Positions 33,515 to 42,820 of a stretch of DNA of 56,524 nt are shown here, piece by piece. A program made the translations under genes and the position numbers. The stretch spans positions 1 to 56,524 of the forward strand of contig NZ_BQXM01000036.1 in the NCBI RefSeq assembly GCF_022836495.1, in the 5' to 3' direction. The notes under the pieces were generated by a model. It was not told where the DNA came from and ran no database searches. It was given only the letters and a program-made list of their open reading frames with translations. Source of the stretch: Desulforhabdus sp. TSK (GTDB lineage Bacteria > Desulfobacterota > Syntrophobacteria > Syntrophobacterales > Syntrophobacteraceae). Within the stretch, counting starts at the first letter, position 1. Every line of letters begins with the position of its first letter.

Positions 33515-33581
33515 TTTTTGTAGGAGCGGCATCCTGCCGCGACGGCGAGCCAGTCGCGGCAGGATGCCGCTCCTACAAAAA
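33515..33581. repeat. GTAGGAGCGGC-family REP with 29-bp arms
   Basis: The arm beginning TTTTTGTAGGAGCGGCATCC at 33515 (through 33543) pairs perfectly with 33553-33581 around a 9-nt loop. The left flank GCATTAAGGATTGAAAAC matches the flank of the copy at 15456. It lies between the PilZ and EttA genes and could act as a terminator. Confidence 0.88.
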
Positions 33582-33649
33582 ACTGGGAGCCACCCAATTG
33601 TAAGTTTTGTACCTCATCAAATATATCATTGAGAAGGAATTCAAGCCCC

Positions 33650-35335
33650 ATGAGCAATGAGCCCAACAAGGTCATTTACTCCATGATTGGAGTGAGCAAG
33701 TATTACGACAAAAAACCCATTTTGAAAGATATCTACCTGTCCTATTTCTACGGAGCCAAAATCGGCGTCCTGGGACTCAACGGGTCCGGGAAAAGCTCCC
33801 TGCTGCGCATTCTTGCCGGTGTCGACAAGGAATTCAACGGCAAGACCGTCATTTCACCGGGCTACACCGTAGGATACCTGGAGCAGGAGCCTCAGCTGGA
33901 CCCGTCCAGAACAGTCAAAGAAATCGTCGAGGAAGGGGTGCAGGAAACCGTCGACCTCATGAACGAATACAATCGCATCAACGAACGGTTTGCCGAGCCC
34001 CTGTCCGACGACGAAATGGACAAGCTCATCCAAAAGCAGGGTGAAGTCCAGGAAAAGCTGGACGCCCTCGATGCATGGGACCTGGATTCGCGCCTGGAAA
34101 TGGCCATGGACGCCCTGCGCTGCCCTCCCGGCGACACGCCTGTCAAGGTGCTGTCAGGCGGCGAAAAGCGGCGTGTGGCCCTGTGCCGGCTTCTTCTCAA
34201 AAAGCCCGACATCCTGCTCCTGGACGAACCGACCAACCACCTTGACGCCGAATCGGTGGCCTGGCTGGAGCATCACCTGCAGCGCTACGAAGGGACCATC
34301 ATCGCCGTGACCCACGACCGGTATTTCCTGGACAACGTTGCGGGCTGGATTTTGGAACTGGACCGCGGCCAGGGGATTCCGTGGCAGGGGAATTACTCTT
34401 CCTGGCTGGAGCAGAAGCAGGCCCGACTGCAGCAGGAGGAAAAGACGGAAAGCGAGCGGCAGAAGACGCTGCAGCGCGAGCTGGAATGGATCCGCATGAG
34501 CCCCAAGGGGCGCCACGCCAAGGCCAAGGCGCGCATCAAATCCTATGAGGAGCTCCTGAGCCGGGAAGCCGAAACGCGGGCCAAGGACCTGGAAATTTAC
34601 ATTCCCCCCGGACCACGGCTGGGGAAGCTCGTCATCGAGGCGGAAAACGTCAGCAAAGCCTTCGGCAACAACCTGCTCATGGAAGGAATGTCCTTCAGCC
34701 TTCCCCCCGGCGGTATCGTGGGAGTCATCGGACCCAACGGGGCCGGGAAGACCACCCTTTTCCGTATGATCACCGGCCAGGAGAGGGCCGATGCGGGATC
34801 GTTCCGTGTGGGTGATTCGGTGAAACTGGCTTACGTCGACCAGAGCCGCGACGCCCTCAACCCGGACAAAACGGCCTGGGAAGTCATTGCCGACGGCGAA
34901 GACACCATCCAGCTGGGTGGCAGGCACGTGAATGCCCGGGCTTATGCGGCCCGCTTCAATTTTTCGGGAGCCGACCAGCAGAAGAAGGTAGGGATGCTTT
35001 CAGGGGGGGAGCGCAATCGAGTCCATCTCGCCCGCATGCTGAAGTCCGGGGCCAATGTCCTTCTCCTGGACGAGCCCACCAACGACCTGGATGTGAACAC
35101 CATGCGGGCATTGGAGGAAGCCCTGGAGAACTTCGCCGGCTGCGCCGTCGTCATCAGCCACGACCGCTGGTTTCTGGACCGGATCGCCACTCACATGCTG
35201 GCCTTCGAAGGCGACAGCAAGGTGGTCTGGTTCGACGGCAACTACTCGGAATACGAAGCCGATCGGAAAGCCCGCCTCGGCGCTGAGGCCGATCAACCCC
35301 ACCGTATCAAGTATCGTCAATTGACACGTGCGTAG
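33650..35335 (+). CDS. ettA: Energy-dependent translational throttle protein EttA
   Basis: A 561-residue soluble ABC-F protein with two ATPase domains. Domain 1: Walker [10 protein letters not shown] near 40, signature [15 protein letters not shown], Walker [13 protein letters not shown] and HDRYFLD. The linker is rich in charge and contains the [20 protein letters not shown] segment typical of EttA. Domain 2: [49 protein letters not shown]. EttA binds the ribosomal E site and gates initiation according to ATP/ADP. The start [11 protein letters not shown] is chosen over an upstream TTG that overlaps the ribosome site AAGGA. Confidence 0.93.
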   Translation: MSNEPNKVIYSMIGVSKYYDKKPILKDIYLSYFYGAKIGVLGLNGSGKSSLLRILAGVDKEFNGKTVISPGYTVGYLEQEPQLDPSRTVKEIVEEGVQETVDLMNEYNRINERFAEPLSDDEMDKLIQKQGEVQEKLDALDAWDLDSRLEMAMDALRCPPGDTPVKVLSGGEKRRVALCRLLLKKPDILLLDEPTNHLDAESVAWLEHHLQRYEGTIIAVTHDRYFLDNVAGWILELDRGQGIPWQGNYSSWLEQKQARLQQEEKTESERQKTLQRELEWIRMSPKGRHAKAKARIKSYEELLSREAETRAKDLEIYIPPGPRLGKLVIEAENVSKAFGNNLLMEGMSFSLPPGGIVGVIGPNGAGKTTLFRMITGQERADAGSFRVGDSVKLAYVDQSRDALNPDKTAWEVIADGEDTIQLGGRHVNARAYAARFNFSGADQQKKVGMLSGGERNRVHLARMLKSGANVLLLDEPTNDLDVNTMRALEEALENFAGCAVVISHDRWFLDRIATHMLAFEGDSKVVWFDGNYSEYEADRKARLGAEADQPHRIKYRQLTRA

Positions 35336-35362
35336 GGGACGCCTCTACCTGACCGACCAGAT

Positions 35363-35404
35363 CTCGTCCCCGCAGGCTTTGTACCGAAAGCCTGCGGGGA
35401 CGAG
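35363..35404. repeat. Perfect 18-bp hairpin
   Basis: CTCGTCCCCGCAGGCTTT at 35363-35380 pairs perfectly with 35387-35404 around the loop GTACCG. It follows the EttA stop by 28 nt. Without a T-run it may be a repeat element or a factor-dependent stop rather than a standard terminator. Confidence 0.8.
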
Positions 35405-35445
35405 CTTCAGAGGGATACAGTGAAACCGGCACGCGGGAGGACAGA

Positions 35446-35793
35446 ATGTCGAAGCACCTTTGGGTCAAAGGGTTTCCGGGCGCCATCACGGTGTGCGATA
35501 CCGACGGCATCATCCTGGAGATGAATGACGCCGCCATCCATGCTTATCAAAAGTACGGGGGAGAGAAGCTCATCGGGACCAACCTGCTGGATTGCCACCC
35601 CAAGCCGGCGCGATCCAAACTGAAGGAACTGCTCGCCACACAGAGGGAAAACACTTACACCATCGAAAAGGGCGGCGTTAAAAGGCTCATTCACCAGGCA
35701 CCCTGGTATGATGAGGGCCAGTACCGGGGCTTTTTGGAACTTGTGATGGAAATCCCAACGCAGGTTCCCCACTTCATTCGGGATGGAGCCTGA
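35446..35793 (+). CDS. Small stand-alone PAS-domain protein
   Basis: A 115-residue protein that is almost exactly one PAS domain: FPGAITVCDTDGIILEMNDAA, YGGEKLIGTNLLDCHP, LKELLATQRENTYTIEKGG and a final strand GFLELVMEIP. No kinase or cyclase is attached. PAS domains bind small ligands or cofactors and dimerise; here the partner is unknown. A GGGAGGA ribosome site precedes the ATG. It follows the EttA gene after a strong hairpin, so it is probably transcribed separately. Confidence 0.8.
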   Translation: MSKHLWVKGFPGAITVCDTDGIILEMNDAAIHAYQKYGGEKLIGTNLLDCHPKPARSKLKELLATQRENTYTIEKGGVKRLIHQAPWYDEGQYRGFLELVMEIPTQVPHFIRDGA

Positions 35794-36341
35794 CACGCTC
35801 GTTCGACGCAAGGACCCCGCCTTTTACAATTCATAATGAGGTGTCAAGTAGACCTTCCGAGCCGAAGGCATGCCAAGGCAGGTTGAGTCCGCAGATTTGA
35901 GAGATCAAAGCGCATGCGTACGGAAGGAGGGGCAGCCACTGGACATAGCAGGTGAACTGCTCCGTAGAAAGGATCTGAGGAAGCAGGGGCAGGTCATCCT
36001 CATCACTGCAGGCAAAAGAAGTCTCTGAAAGCGATAACGCAGATACTGGCAAGGCTCCAGGCCGCAAACTTTAACGGGCTCAGGGAACCGATAGAGGAGA
36101 CTGCCGGAAATGCAAGTTATTGCATTAGATTGGAAAAATTATAGTGATGGGCATTTCTCCATCATTTTTTCTATTGCCTGATGATAAAGCTTGCGGAAAA
36201 CCATGAATCGTTGCCAGATAACTTTCCAAATCTCTTCTTATACCAATTCTATGGACAGAGTCCGCCGCTTGATGGCCGTGTTGCAAGACATAGATTAGCC
36301 TGCATCTTGATTGTCGGTCATTTTTACAATCACCCCAAAAG
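35794..36341. other. AT-rich intergenic DNA left of the MITE
   Basis: No gene is supported. A weak hairpin (TGATGG/CCATCA at 36145-36164) followed by a T-run may be a terminator. The region becomes AT-rich toward the MITE at 36342 and the PEP-CTERM gene beyond it, unlike the surrounding GC-rich genes. Confidence 0.4.
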
Positions 36342-36565
36342 GTAACTTCTCAATAAGTGTGGGTAGCAGCAATTTCAAGAACTTACGAGTTCACTTTTCG
36401 ACGAATTTTGAAGCCGTTATGCATCATCGTTTTTGTAAGTCATTGAAATTCCAAGAGGCCAGGAAGTGGACCTGGTTCTTGCGAGTATAGTCTGTCGTGA
36501 TGGTTCTCATATAACTACCTGATTCCAAAAACAATATTACTTACCCACACTTATTGAGAAGTTAC
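36342..36565. mobile_element. MITE with IS66-like termini
   Basis: A 224-bp non-coding element. The 24-bp terminal inverted repeats (begin GTAACTTCTCAATAAGTGTG, 36342-36365) are perfect copies of 36542-36565 reversed. Both ends are flanked by the 8-bp direct repeat CCCAAAAG (36334-36341 and 36566-36573). GTAA termini with an 8-bp target duplication are the hallmark of the IS66 family. The inside encodes no transposase, so it would have to be moved by one acting in trans. It lies upstream of the second PEP-CTERM gene. Confidence 0.85.
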
Positions 36566-36791
36566 CCCAAAAGAAACCAACTCATCGAAATAACATAACT
36601 TTTCATGTTAGAAAAATGGGTTATGTCGGGAAAAGTTACAAATCAAGGCCTTAATACGCATAAAGATATTTATATAACATTTTGATTTTACTGTTTTTTT
36701 TAAATGGCATAAATATTGCTTCAACCATTAAGAGGTTAGAAAATATTAATCAACAGTTGCTTAACTTTGACAGTTCGAAAGGAGATGAAGG
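36566..36791. other. Upstream region of the second PEP-CTERM gene
   Basis: AT-rich leader. ACATAAC at about 36594-36600 and GTTATGT at about 36620-36627 form a spaced inverted repeat about 80-110 nt upstream of the sigma-54 promoter, the usual distance for an activator site; this is suggestive only. Confidence 0.35.
36705..36720 (+). promoter_or_regulatory. Sigma-54 type -24/-12 promoter of PEP-CTERM gene
   Basis: TGGCATAAATATTGCT matches the sigma-54 consensus TGGCAC-N5-TTGC(A/T) at all but one core position, with GG at 36706-36707 and GC at 36718-36719 (10 bp between). It lies 72 nt before the ATG, leaving a leader of about 60 nt. An NtrC-type activator is required for such promoters; none is encoded next to it. 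Confidence 0.8.
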
Positions 36792-37436
36792 ATGAAAAAA
36801 ATTTTACTAGGTGTTTTCTTGTTTCTATTCGGAATCTGCGGCGTGGCGAATGCTGTAGTGATTACTTACAGCACCGATCTCGGTAACGGCGGTTATACAT
36901 CGCCGATTGTTGGTGCAAAAGTATATACTTTCGATAGTGGTGACGTGCCAACCATCGATTCTGGGGGAAATTCTGCAATAGTGAATGGGACGACCAATAG
37001 TTATGCCGCTCCTGCTTACGTGTCTGGCGGCACCACCTATCGAGATGAGACCCATTACTTGGTGGTCCCTGGCTCTGGCTCGACGGGTGAAGCCACAGTA
37101 ACTTTCGCTGCACCAGGAGGCAATTACCTTGAACTTTGGTGGGGATCTATCGACAGCTATAACTCTCTTGTCTTTTCTTTTAAGACAATCGACGGCATAG
37201 ATGTGATCTTAGATAGTGACTTTTGGGGGAGTCAAAGCGCTCCTCAGTCAAACCGCTATGTCAATATCTTCACCGATCAACTCTTTACCTCCGTTACCAT
37301 CAAGAGCACTCAGGTCGCTTTTGAGCTCGATAACCTCGCGATAGCAACAGTCCCGGAGCCTTCAACCATTCTCCTGCTCGGTTTCGGCTTGGTGGGCGTT
37401 GGGTGCTTTAAGCTCAGAAAGAAGATCACCGGATAA
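36792..37436 (+). CDS. PEP-CTERM sorted secreted protein
   Basis: A 214-residue exported protein. The signal peptide MKKILLGVFLFLFGICG ends near VANA. The mature part is beta-rich (VITYSTDLGNGGYTSP, GEATVTFAAPGGNYLELWWGS, VVFSFKTIDG-like strands, SVTIKSTQVAFELDNLAI), similar in style to Npun_F0296-type exosystem surface proteins with a lectin-like fold; that fold is a guess. It ends with PEPSTILLLGFGLVGVG and the basic tail KLRKKITG, the exosortase signal. A GGAGATGAAGG region precedes the ATG. Promoter is sigma-54 type. AT-rich compared with the neighbours. Confidence 0.88.
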   Translation: MKKILLGVFLFLFGICGVANAVVITYSTDLGNGGYTSPIVGAKVYTFDSGDVPTIDSGGNSAIVNGTTNSYAAPAYVSGGTTYRDETHYLVVPGSGSTGEATVTFAAPGGNYLELWWGSIDSYNSLVFSFKTIDGIDVILDSDFWGSQSAPQSNRYVNIFTDQLFTSVTIKSTQVAFELDNLAIATVPEPSTILLLGFGLVGVGCFKLRKKITG

Positions 37437-37923
37437 TCGAAAGCGGTGCATCCCTAACTGGTGGGAGTGGGAGTTACCCTCCCCCTCCTTCCAAGTCACC
37501 ATCTCCTTTCTTTATCGAGTTCCAGCCGATCATTGCCTTTACCAAAGATAAATGCATTCAGCCTTACCGAAAGGACACGGTTAAAGTCTTACGTGTTCTG
37601 GAAGTCAAAGCCTTCGAAAGGGTTGGAGTCCATCAACCGCTGTCGGTGGATATGCGCGCCGCTATGCATTGCGACTTCCCGCCCTTGTCGCGGAGAAGAA
37701 CTTCAGAGATAACCTCTTTTTCCCGCATCAACGTCATCCCGATTTATCTTCCAGGCCTTCGAGAACGGTTGGAAGATACCCTCCCTCATCGACCACTTCA
37801 GACGTCACCTCCGCGCCAAGAGTGGCCTCGACTAGGAGATCTTGAAGCTCTCCCTCCAAGGGGGATGTTTCGCAAGGTTCACCTCCCATGCCCCCCTCGA
37901 AGGGGGAATGTTTAGCCAGCCTC
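37437..37923. other. Intergenic stretch, no gene supported
   Basis: About 490 nt. Frames of 70-90 codons on either strand have no recognisable protein character. Fragments of the CCCCCTT/AAGGGGG repeat lie at 37846-37914, next to the end of the minus-strand RNase Z-like gene. Confidence 0.45.
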
Positions 37924-38688
37924 TCAGAGCTCCAGAGCATCGCCCGGCTCGGGAAGCAGCCCATGGATTCCCCCGGTTCCGTTCAGGAGCTCCTGGATCG
38001 CGTCGTAGCGGGTGCTCCGTTCGTCCCGCTGCAGGTGCACCAGGGCGAGGGTAGCGGCATGGGCCTGCAGGGCAAATTGGAGGCAGTCCCGAACGGTGCC
38101 GTGCCCCGGCGTCGTCCCTTCCATGCGGAAGGCTTCATGGATGACGAGATGACAGCCCTGCGCCAGCTGAAAGGTTTCGGGTGTCGGAGCGCCGTCGCCG
38201 CTGTAAAACACCGAACAGGAGTCATCCTCCACACGCACCGCCAGGTCTCTCTGGCCGTGGCTGTTCTCAGCAAACCGCCACTTGAGCCCCACCGCCAGGA
38301 CCTCCCGCTCCGGCTCGGCGGCAATGAACTCCAGGGGAAACTGCAGCTTTTGCAGGAAATTGGGGTAGGCCAGCTCCATCGCATCCTTGACGCGATCCTC
38401 GACCCCGGATTGCCCCAGGATTGTCAGGGGCTTCTGTCGCTTCATTTCCCAAAATCTGACCAGGAGAGCCGGGATTCCGAAAAAGTGGTCCCCATGGAAG
38501 TGAGAAATCCAGAGGGCGTCCAGGTCTTCGGGATCGGGAGTCTGCCGCCAATACTGAGGGGGAACCGTGAAGCCGCAGTCCAGCAACAGGGAACGCCGGA
38601 CACTCTCCGTCCGCGTTTGCAGCCAGACGGAGGTATTGGGATAGCTTTCGTCGCACGCCTCACCAACTCCCAGAAAGATGACCTTCAT
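37924..38688 (-). CDS. RNase Z-like metallo-beta-lactamase fold hydrolase
   Basis: A 254-residue MBL-fold hydrolase resembling ribonuclease Z. It begins MKVIFLGVGEACDESYPNTS, as in tRNase Z proteins, with the metal motif ISHFHGDHFFGIPALL near 60-75 (HxHxDH), YSGDGAPTPET near 165 (third-site Asp) and the final histidine in LALVHLQRDE. RNase Z trims tRNA 3' ends, but many RNase Z-like proteins act on other phosphodiesters. The flexible exosite arm is not obvious, so tRNA processing is unproven. Single gene, separate from its neighbours. Confidence 0.8.
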   Translation of the reverse strand: MKVIFLGVGEACDESYPNTSVWLQTRTESVRRSLLLDCGFTVPPQYWRQTPDPEDLDALWISHFHGDHFFGIPALLVRFWEMKRQKPLTILGQSGVEDRVKDAMELAYPNFLQKLQFPLEFIAAEPEREVLAVGLKWRFAENSHGQRDLAVRVEDDSCSVFYSGDGAPTPETFQLAQGCHLVIHEAFRMEGTTPGHGTVRDCLQFALQAHAATLALVHLQRDERSTRYDAIQELLNGTGGIHGLLPEPGDALEL

Positions 38689-38878
38689 TCCACAACTCCT
38701 TCCATATCCATTTTAAGAACGTATTCGAGAGGGCAAAATCGCAAAAAACGACCCGAAGCCTTGAAGGCCTCTGGAGAGTATAGAATAATAGGAATCCGAA
38801 CCCCTTGGAAGAAAAGAGTTGAAAAGAGATCGGGTGACGGGTAAACCCCGTGAATCACTCAAACCATTGGAGGAATAA

Positions 38879-41809
38879 ATGGCGATCATTCACGGCTTCG
38901 AACTGCTCCGCGAGGAAAATATCGACGAGTTGAAAACCCGGGCAAAGCTCTACCGGCATGTACAAACCGGCGCGGAGCTCCTGTCCCTTGAAAACGATGA
39001 TGAAAACAAGGTGTTCGGGATCAGCTTCCGTACGCCCCCGAAGGATTCCACGGGGGTCGCTCACATCCTGGAGCATTCCGTCCTCTGTGGATCACGCAAA
39101 TATCCGGTGAAGGAGCCCTTCGTGGAGCTCCTGAAGGGCTCCCTCAAGACTTTTCTCAACGCTTTCACCTACCCCGACAAGACCTGTTATCCCGTCGCCA
39201 GTCAAAATGTGCAGGATTTTTACAATCTTGTGGACGTCTACCTGGACGCGGTGTTTTATCCCCGCATCACTCCCTTCGTCCTGCAGCAGGAAGGCTGGCA
39301 CCTGGAGATGGAGCATCCCGAGGGGCCCCTCACCTACAAGGGCGTGGTCTACAATGAGATGAAAGGCGCCTATTCTTCCCCGGACAACGTTCTGGCGGAA
39401 TATTCTCAGCAGTCCCTTTTTCCCGACAACACCTACGGATTGGATTCGGGCGGAAACCCCAAGGAAATTCCCAACCTGACCTTCCAGCAGTTCAAGGCCT
39501 TCCATAAAAAATACTATCACCCCTCCAACGCCCGCATCTTTTTCTGCGGCGATGACGCTCCCGAGGAACGCCTTCGCCTGGTGAACGCATACCTGGAGGA
39601 TTTTCAAGCGATGCCCCTCGACTCCCAAGTCGCTCTGCAGCCCGTCTTTGTCACCCCCAGGCGCATCACACGGCCGTTCGTTTCAGGGGGTGAGGAAGCC
39701 GGAGGGGAAAAATCCGCGGCCAAGGGCATGATCACCGTCAACTGGCTGCTTCCGGAGACGACGGATCCCGAGTTGAACCTGAGCCTTCAGATCCTGCAGT
39801 ACATCCTCCTCGGCATGCCGGGATCGCCCCTGCGAAAGGCCCTCATCGACTCCGGCCTTGGAGACGACCTCGCCGGCGTCGGCCTCGAAAGCGACCTTCG
39901 CCAAATGTACTTTTCCACGGGGCTGAAGGGAATCAGCACCGACAATGCCGACCGCATCGAGGCCCTCATCCTCGACACGTTGACCGGTCTCGCCGGGCGA
40001 GGCATCGATCCTCAAACCGTCGAAGCGGCAATGAATACCATCGAATTTCGCCTGAGGGAAAACAACACCGGGAGCTTCCCCCGGGGCCTCGTTCTCATGC
40101 TGCGGTCCCTCACCACGTGGCTTTACGACAGCGATCCCCTGGCTCTGCTGGCCTTCGAGGCGCCTCTTGCGGCCGTCAAAGCCGGCCGTCAATCCAATCC
40201 GCAGTATTTTGAAAATCTCATCCAGCGCTTCCTGCTGGAGAATCCTCACCGTACCACACTCGTGCTGACCCCCGACCCGGAGCTGGGGGAAAAGCAGGAA
40301 GCGGAAGAACGCGGGCGCCTGGAGCTCCTCCGGGCATCCATGAGCCCCGAAGAGCTGCAGCATGTCATCGCCAACGCCCGGGAGCTCCAGCGGCTCCAGG
40401 AAGCTCCTGACCCTCCCGAGGCTCTTGCAACCATTCCTACCCTCAAGATCAGCGATCTGGACAAAGAGAGCAAGCTGATTGCCAAAACCGTCCTGGAACA
40501 GCATTGCGCTACGGTTTTGTTCCACGATCTCTTCACCAGCGGCATCGCCTACCTGGATATGGGGTTCAATTTGCACGCCCTGCCACAGAGCTACCTGCCC
40601 TATGTACCGCTCTTCGGGAGGGCTCTCGTGGAGATGGGGACCGAACAGGAAGACTTCGTGGCCCTCACTCAGCGGATCAGCGCCAAGACCGGAGGGATAC
40701 GCACGGAGATTTTCTCCTCGTCCGTAACGGACAATCGAAAGGCGACGGCCTGGATGATCCTGCGCGGCAAGAGCATGCTCTCGCAGACAGGGGAGCTCAT
40801 GGCCATCCTGAAGGATGTCCTGCTGACAGTCAAATTGGACAACCGGGAACGCTTCCGCCAGATGGTCCTGGAAGAAAAGGCGCGCCAGGAGCAGAAGCTC
40901 GTGCCCAATGGTCACCAGGTGGTGAATGTCCGACTGCGCTCGCATTTCAGCGAAGCCGACTGGGCGGCGGAGCAGATGAGCGGGATCAGCTACCTCCTTT
41001 TCATTCGCGAATTGGCCCGGAGGGTGGATACGGACTGGCCCGGCGTCCTCCAGTCCCTCCAGGAGCTGCACCGGCTGCTGCTCAACCGTCGCGGGATGCT
41101 GTTCAATGTGACCCTGGATGCAGCGAGTTTTTCGCAGTTCGAGCCTCAACTGGCGGATTTTATGGGCTCACTGCCCGAGACGGCGGCAACCGACGTCGAC
41201 TGGGTGCCCGCATATCCTCCCGAATTCGAAGGGCTGACCATCCCGGCCCAGGTGAATTACGTGGGAAAGGGCACCAACCTGTACGATCTCGGCTATCGTT
41301 TCCACGGTTCAACCCAGGTGATCACGGGGTACCTGCGAACTTCCTGGCTGTGGGAGAAGATCCGCGTGCAGGGCGGCGCCTACGGGGCTTTTTGCCTCTT
41401 CGACCGCCACTCCGGAATGTTCACTTTCGTGTCCTATCGAGACCCGAACCTCCTCAAGACCCTGGACAACTTCGACCAGACCTCGGAATTCCTGCGCAGC
41501 GCCCCCCTGGGGGACGACGAGCTCACCAAGAGCATCATCGGCGCCATCGGGAACCTCGACGCCTACCACCTCCCCGATGCCAAGGGATACATTTCCATGC
41601 TCCGCCACTTGACAAGAGACACGGACGCGATTCGTCAGAAGATTCGGGAAGAGGTGCTCGGCACCACGGCGAAGGATTTCCGGGACTTCGCGGATATCCT
41701 GGCGGGAGTGAAAGAAAAAGGTATCGTGAAGGTGCTGGGTTCCCAGGCAGCGATGGAAGAATCCACATCCACGCGGCCCGGGTGGCTGAACCTGCTGAAG
41801 GTGCTGTGA
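38879..41809 (+). CDS. M16C peptidase, presequence-protease (PreP) like
   Basis: A 976-residue metallopeptidase of the pitrilysin/insulinase clan, group M16C. The inverted zinc motif is HILEH with H62, E65 and H66, and the third ligand E160 is in GVVYNEMKGAYSSP. Four M16 domains of about 230 residues are joined by a helical hinge (about 450-520). C-terminal residues SWLWEKIRVQGGAYGAFC supply the substrate-binding Arg-Tyr pair. PreP and bacterial homologues degrade unfolded peptides up to about 65 residues inside a closed chamber. There is no signal peptide, so it is cytosolic. AGGAGG lies just before the ATG. Confidence 0.93.
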   Translation: MAIIHGFELLREENIDELKTRAKLYRHVQTGAELLSLENDDENKVFGISFRTPPKDSTGVAHILEHSVLCGSRKYPVKEPFVELLKGSLKTFLNAFTYPDKTCYPVASQNVQDFYNLVDVYLDAVFYPRITPFVLQQEGWHLEMEHPEGPLTYKGVVYNEMKGAYSSPDNVLAEYSQQSLFPDNTYGLDSGGNPKEIPNLTFQQFKAFHKKYYHPSNARIFFCGDDAPEERLRLVNAYLEDFQAMPLDSQVALQPVFVTPRRITRPFVSGGEEAGGEKSAAKGMITVNWLLPETTDPELNLSLQILQYILLGMPGSPLRKALIDSGLGDDLAGVGLESDLRQMYFSTGLKGISTDNADRIEALILDTLTGLAGRGIDPQTVEAAMNTIEFRLRENNTGSFPRGLVLMLRSLTTWLYDSDPLALLAFEAPLAAVKAGRQSNPQYFENLIQRFLLENPHRTTLVLTPDPELGEKQEAEERGRLELLRASMSPEELQHVIANARELQRLQEAPDPPEALATIPTLKISDLDKESKLIAKTVLEQHCATVLFHDLFTSGIAYLDMGFNLHALPQSYLPYVPLFGRALVEMGTEQEDFVALTQRISAKTGGIRTEIFSSSVTDNRKATAWMILRGKSMLSQTGELMAILKDVLLTVKLDNRERFRQMVLEEKARQEQKLVPNGHQVVNVRLRSHFSEADWAAEQMSGISYLLFIRELARRVDTDWPGVLQSLQELHRLLLNRRGMLFNVTLDAASFSQFEPQLADFMGSLPETAATDVDWVPAYPPEFEGLTIPAQVNYVGKGTNLYDLGYRFHGSTQVITGYLRTSWLWEKIRVQGGAYGAFCLFDRHSGMFTFVSYRDPNLLKTLDNFDQTSEFLRSAPLGDDELTKSIIGAIGNLDAYHLPDAKGYISMLRHLTRDTDAIRQKIREEVLGTTAKDFRDFADILAGVKEKGIVKVLGSQAAMEESTSTRPGWLNLLKVL

Positions 41810-41855
41810 GCAAAAAGAGGATTCGGATACTGTGAGCGATTAAAATCTTGATTTT

Positions 41856-41928
41856 TGTAGGAGCGGCTTCCAGCCGCGATTCTATCGGAAACCGCCTATT
41901 TCTATCGCGGCTGGAAGCCGCTCCTACA
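41856..41928. repeat. GTAGGAGCGGC-family REP with 25-bp arms
   Basis: TGTAGGAGCGGCTTCCAGCC begins an arm at 41856-41880 that pairs perfectly with 41904-41928 around a 23-nt loop. The right flank (CATCAATGAATCAGGATCT) is also found, slightly changed, after the copy at 50202, so both copies share a longer ancestor. Confidence 0.88.
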
Positions 41929-42009
41929 GGGTCATCAATGAATCAGGATCTTATCGTTTTGGAATATAAGGGTTTAGATCTTTTAAACCATATATGGAGG
42001 ATTTCCAGT

Positions 42010-42411
42010 ATGTTGAAATCGTTTTTCGTTTGCCTGTTCGTGGGCCTCTGCATGATGCCGATGCATGGAGTGGCCGGTACGACTTATATGAGCAACGGCT
42101 CTGTCAATACCAGCAGTGGAACGCCCGACAGGGACCTGAAATACGAAGACTTCCAGATCACGGAAGACGGGTACATCACGGGCTATATCGTGAACAGCTC
42201 GGGGCGACCTCGAACGGGCATCCGCCTCGACATGTGGACGACCAACATGCAGGAGACCAGGATCGTCTGGAGGAAGTCGCTCAACATCGGTGATCTGGGG
42301 CCCCAGGGCAAATACCTGGTCAAAGAGCCCTACAAAGTCGACAACGAAGATCCTGCCAGGACGAAGTTCATGTTCCGCCTTCCCAGTGGGGCCAACTATC
42401 GGAACAATTAG
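42010..42411 (+). CDS. Small secreted protein
   Basis: A 133-residue exported protein. The signal peptide MLKSFFVCLFVGLCMM ends near HGVAG; the mature part is about 105 residues and beta-rich (YEDFQITEDGYITGYIVNSS, RTGIRLDMWTTNMQET, VWRKSLNIGDLGPQGKY, KFMFRLP). It resembles FxLYD-type extracellular domains in layout (a strand with intrinsic G-Y-I-x-G-x-I-V-N-x-S pattern), but this is a loose comparison. I start at 42010, where GGAGG lies about 9 nt upstream; longer frames upstream merely translate the palindromic repeat. Function unknown. Confidence 0.7.
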   Translation: MLKSFFVCLFVGLCMMPMHGVAGTTYMSNGSVNTSSGTPDRDLKYEDFQITEDGYITGYIVNSSGRPRTGIRLDMWTTNMQETRIVWRKSLNIGDLGPQGKYLVKEPYKVDNEDPARTKFMFRLPSGANYRNN

Positions 42412-42479
42412 GGACTCCGTCGTTGCTGAAATACCGTTTTCCCCCCCTTCACCTACGTTGGAAGGGGAAGGATTGCGCT

Positions 42480-42557
42480 CGTCATTCCGGCATGTTTTAA
42501 GCCGGAATCCAGAGCAATGCGTGGATGGATTCCGGCTTAAAACATGCCGGAATGACG
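42480..42557. repeat. CGTCATTCCGGC palindrome with 32-bp arms
   Basis: An arm beginning CGTCATTCCGGCATGTTTTA at 42480-42511 pairs perfectly with 42526-42557 around a 14-nt loop. It is the longest perfect palindrome in the window after the one at 56433. Located in the 409-nt gap between the small secreted protein and msrAB; the rest of that gap has no supported gene. Confidence 0.88.
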
Positions 42558-42820
42558 AAAAATGGTATCCTGGTAACCTCCAAGTCCCTTAGCTGCCGTC
42601 AGTGCAGAAAGCCCTCCAAGTCTCCCCAAGGGAGACAGGTTGTCAAGCATTCCAGCCCGTCTCCTTTTTCTTGCTTTCATCTCGAAAACCATCCAGCTTC
42701 TTCAAGCCGTTCGATGTTCCGGCGTCACCCGATGATTATCATTGGGTGGTGTGGAACTTGAGGTGAAAACCCTTTGTTTCCTCCTGAACAATTTAATGTT
42801 TCACCGTGGGAGGCAAACTC

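Noticed and set aside
39683-41149. 488-codon frame opposite the PreP-like gene
   Set aside because: Shadow frame; no homology features, while the sense frame has complete HxxEH and other motifs.
40504-41835. 443-codon frame in another phase of the PreP-like gene
   Set aside because: Pro/Arg/Gly-rich shadow, typical of GC-rich third-position bias.
41848-42009. Upstream extension of the small secreted protein beginning in the repeat
   Set aside because: It translates the REP palindrome; the real start with ribosome site and signal peptide is at 42010.
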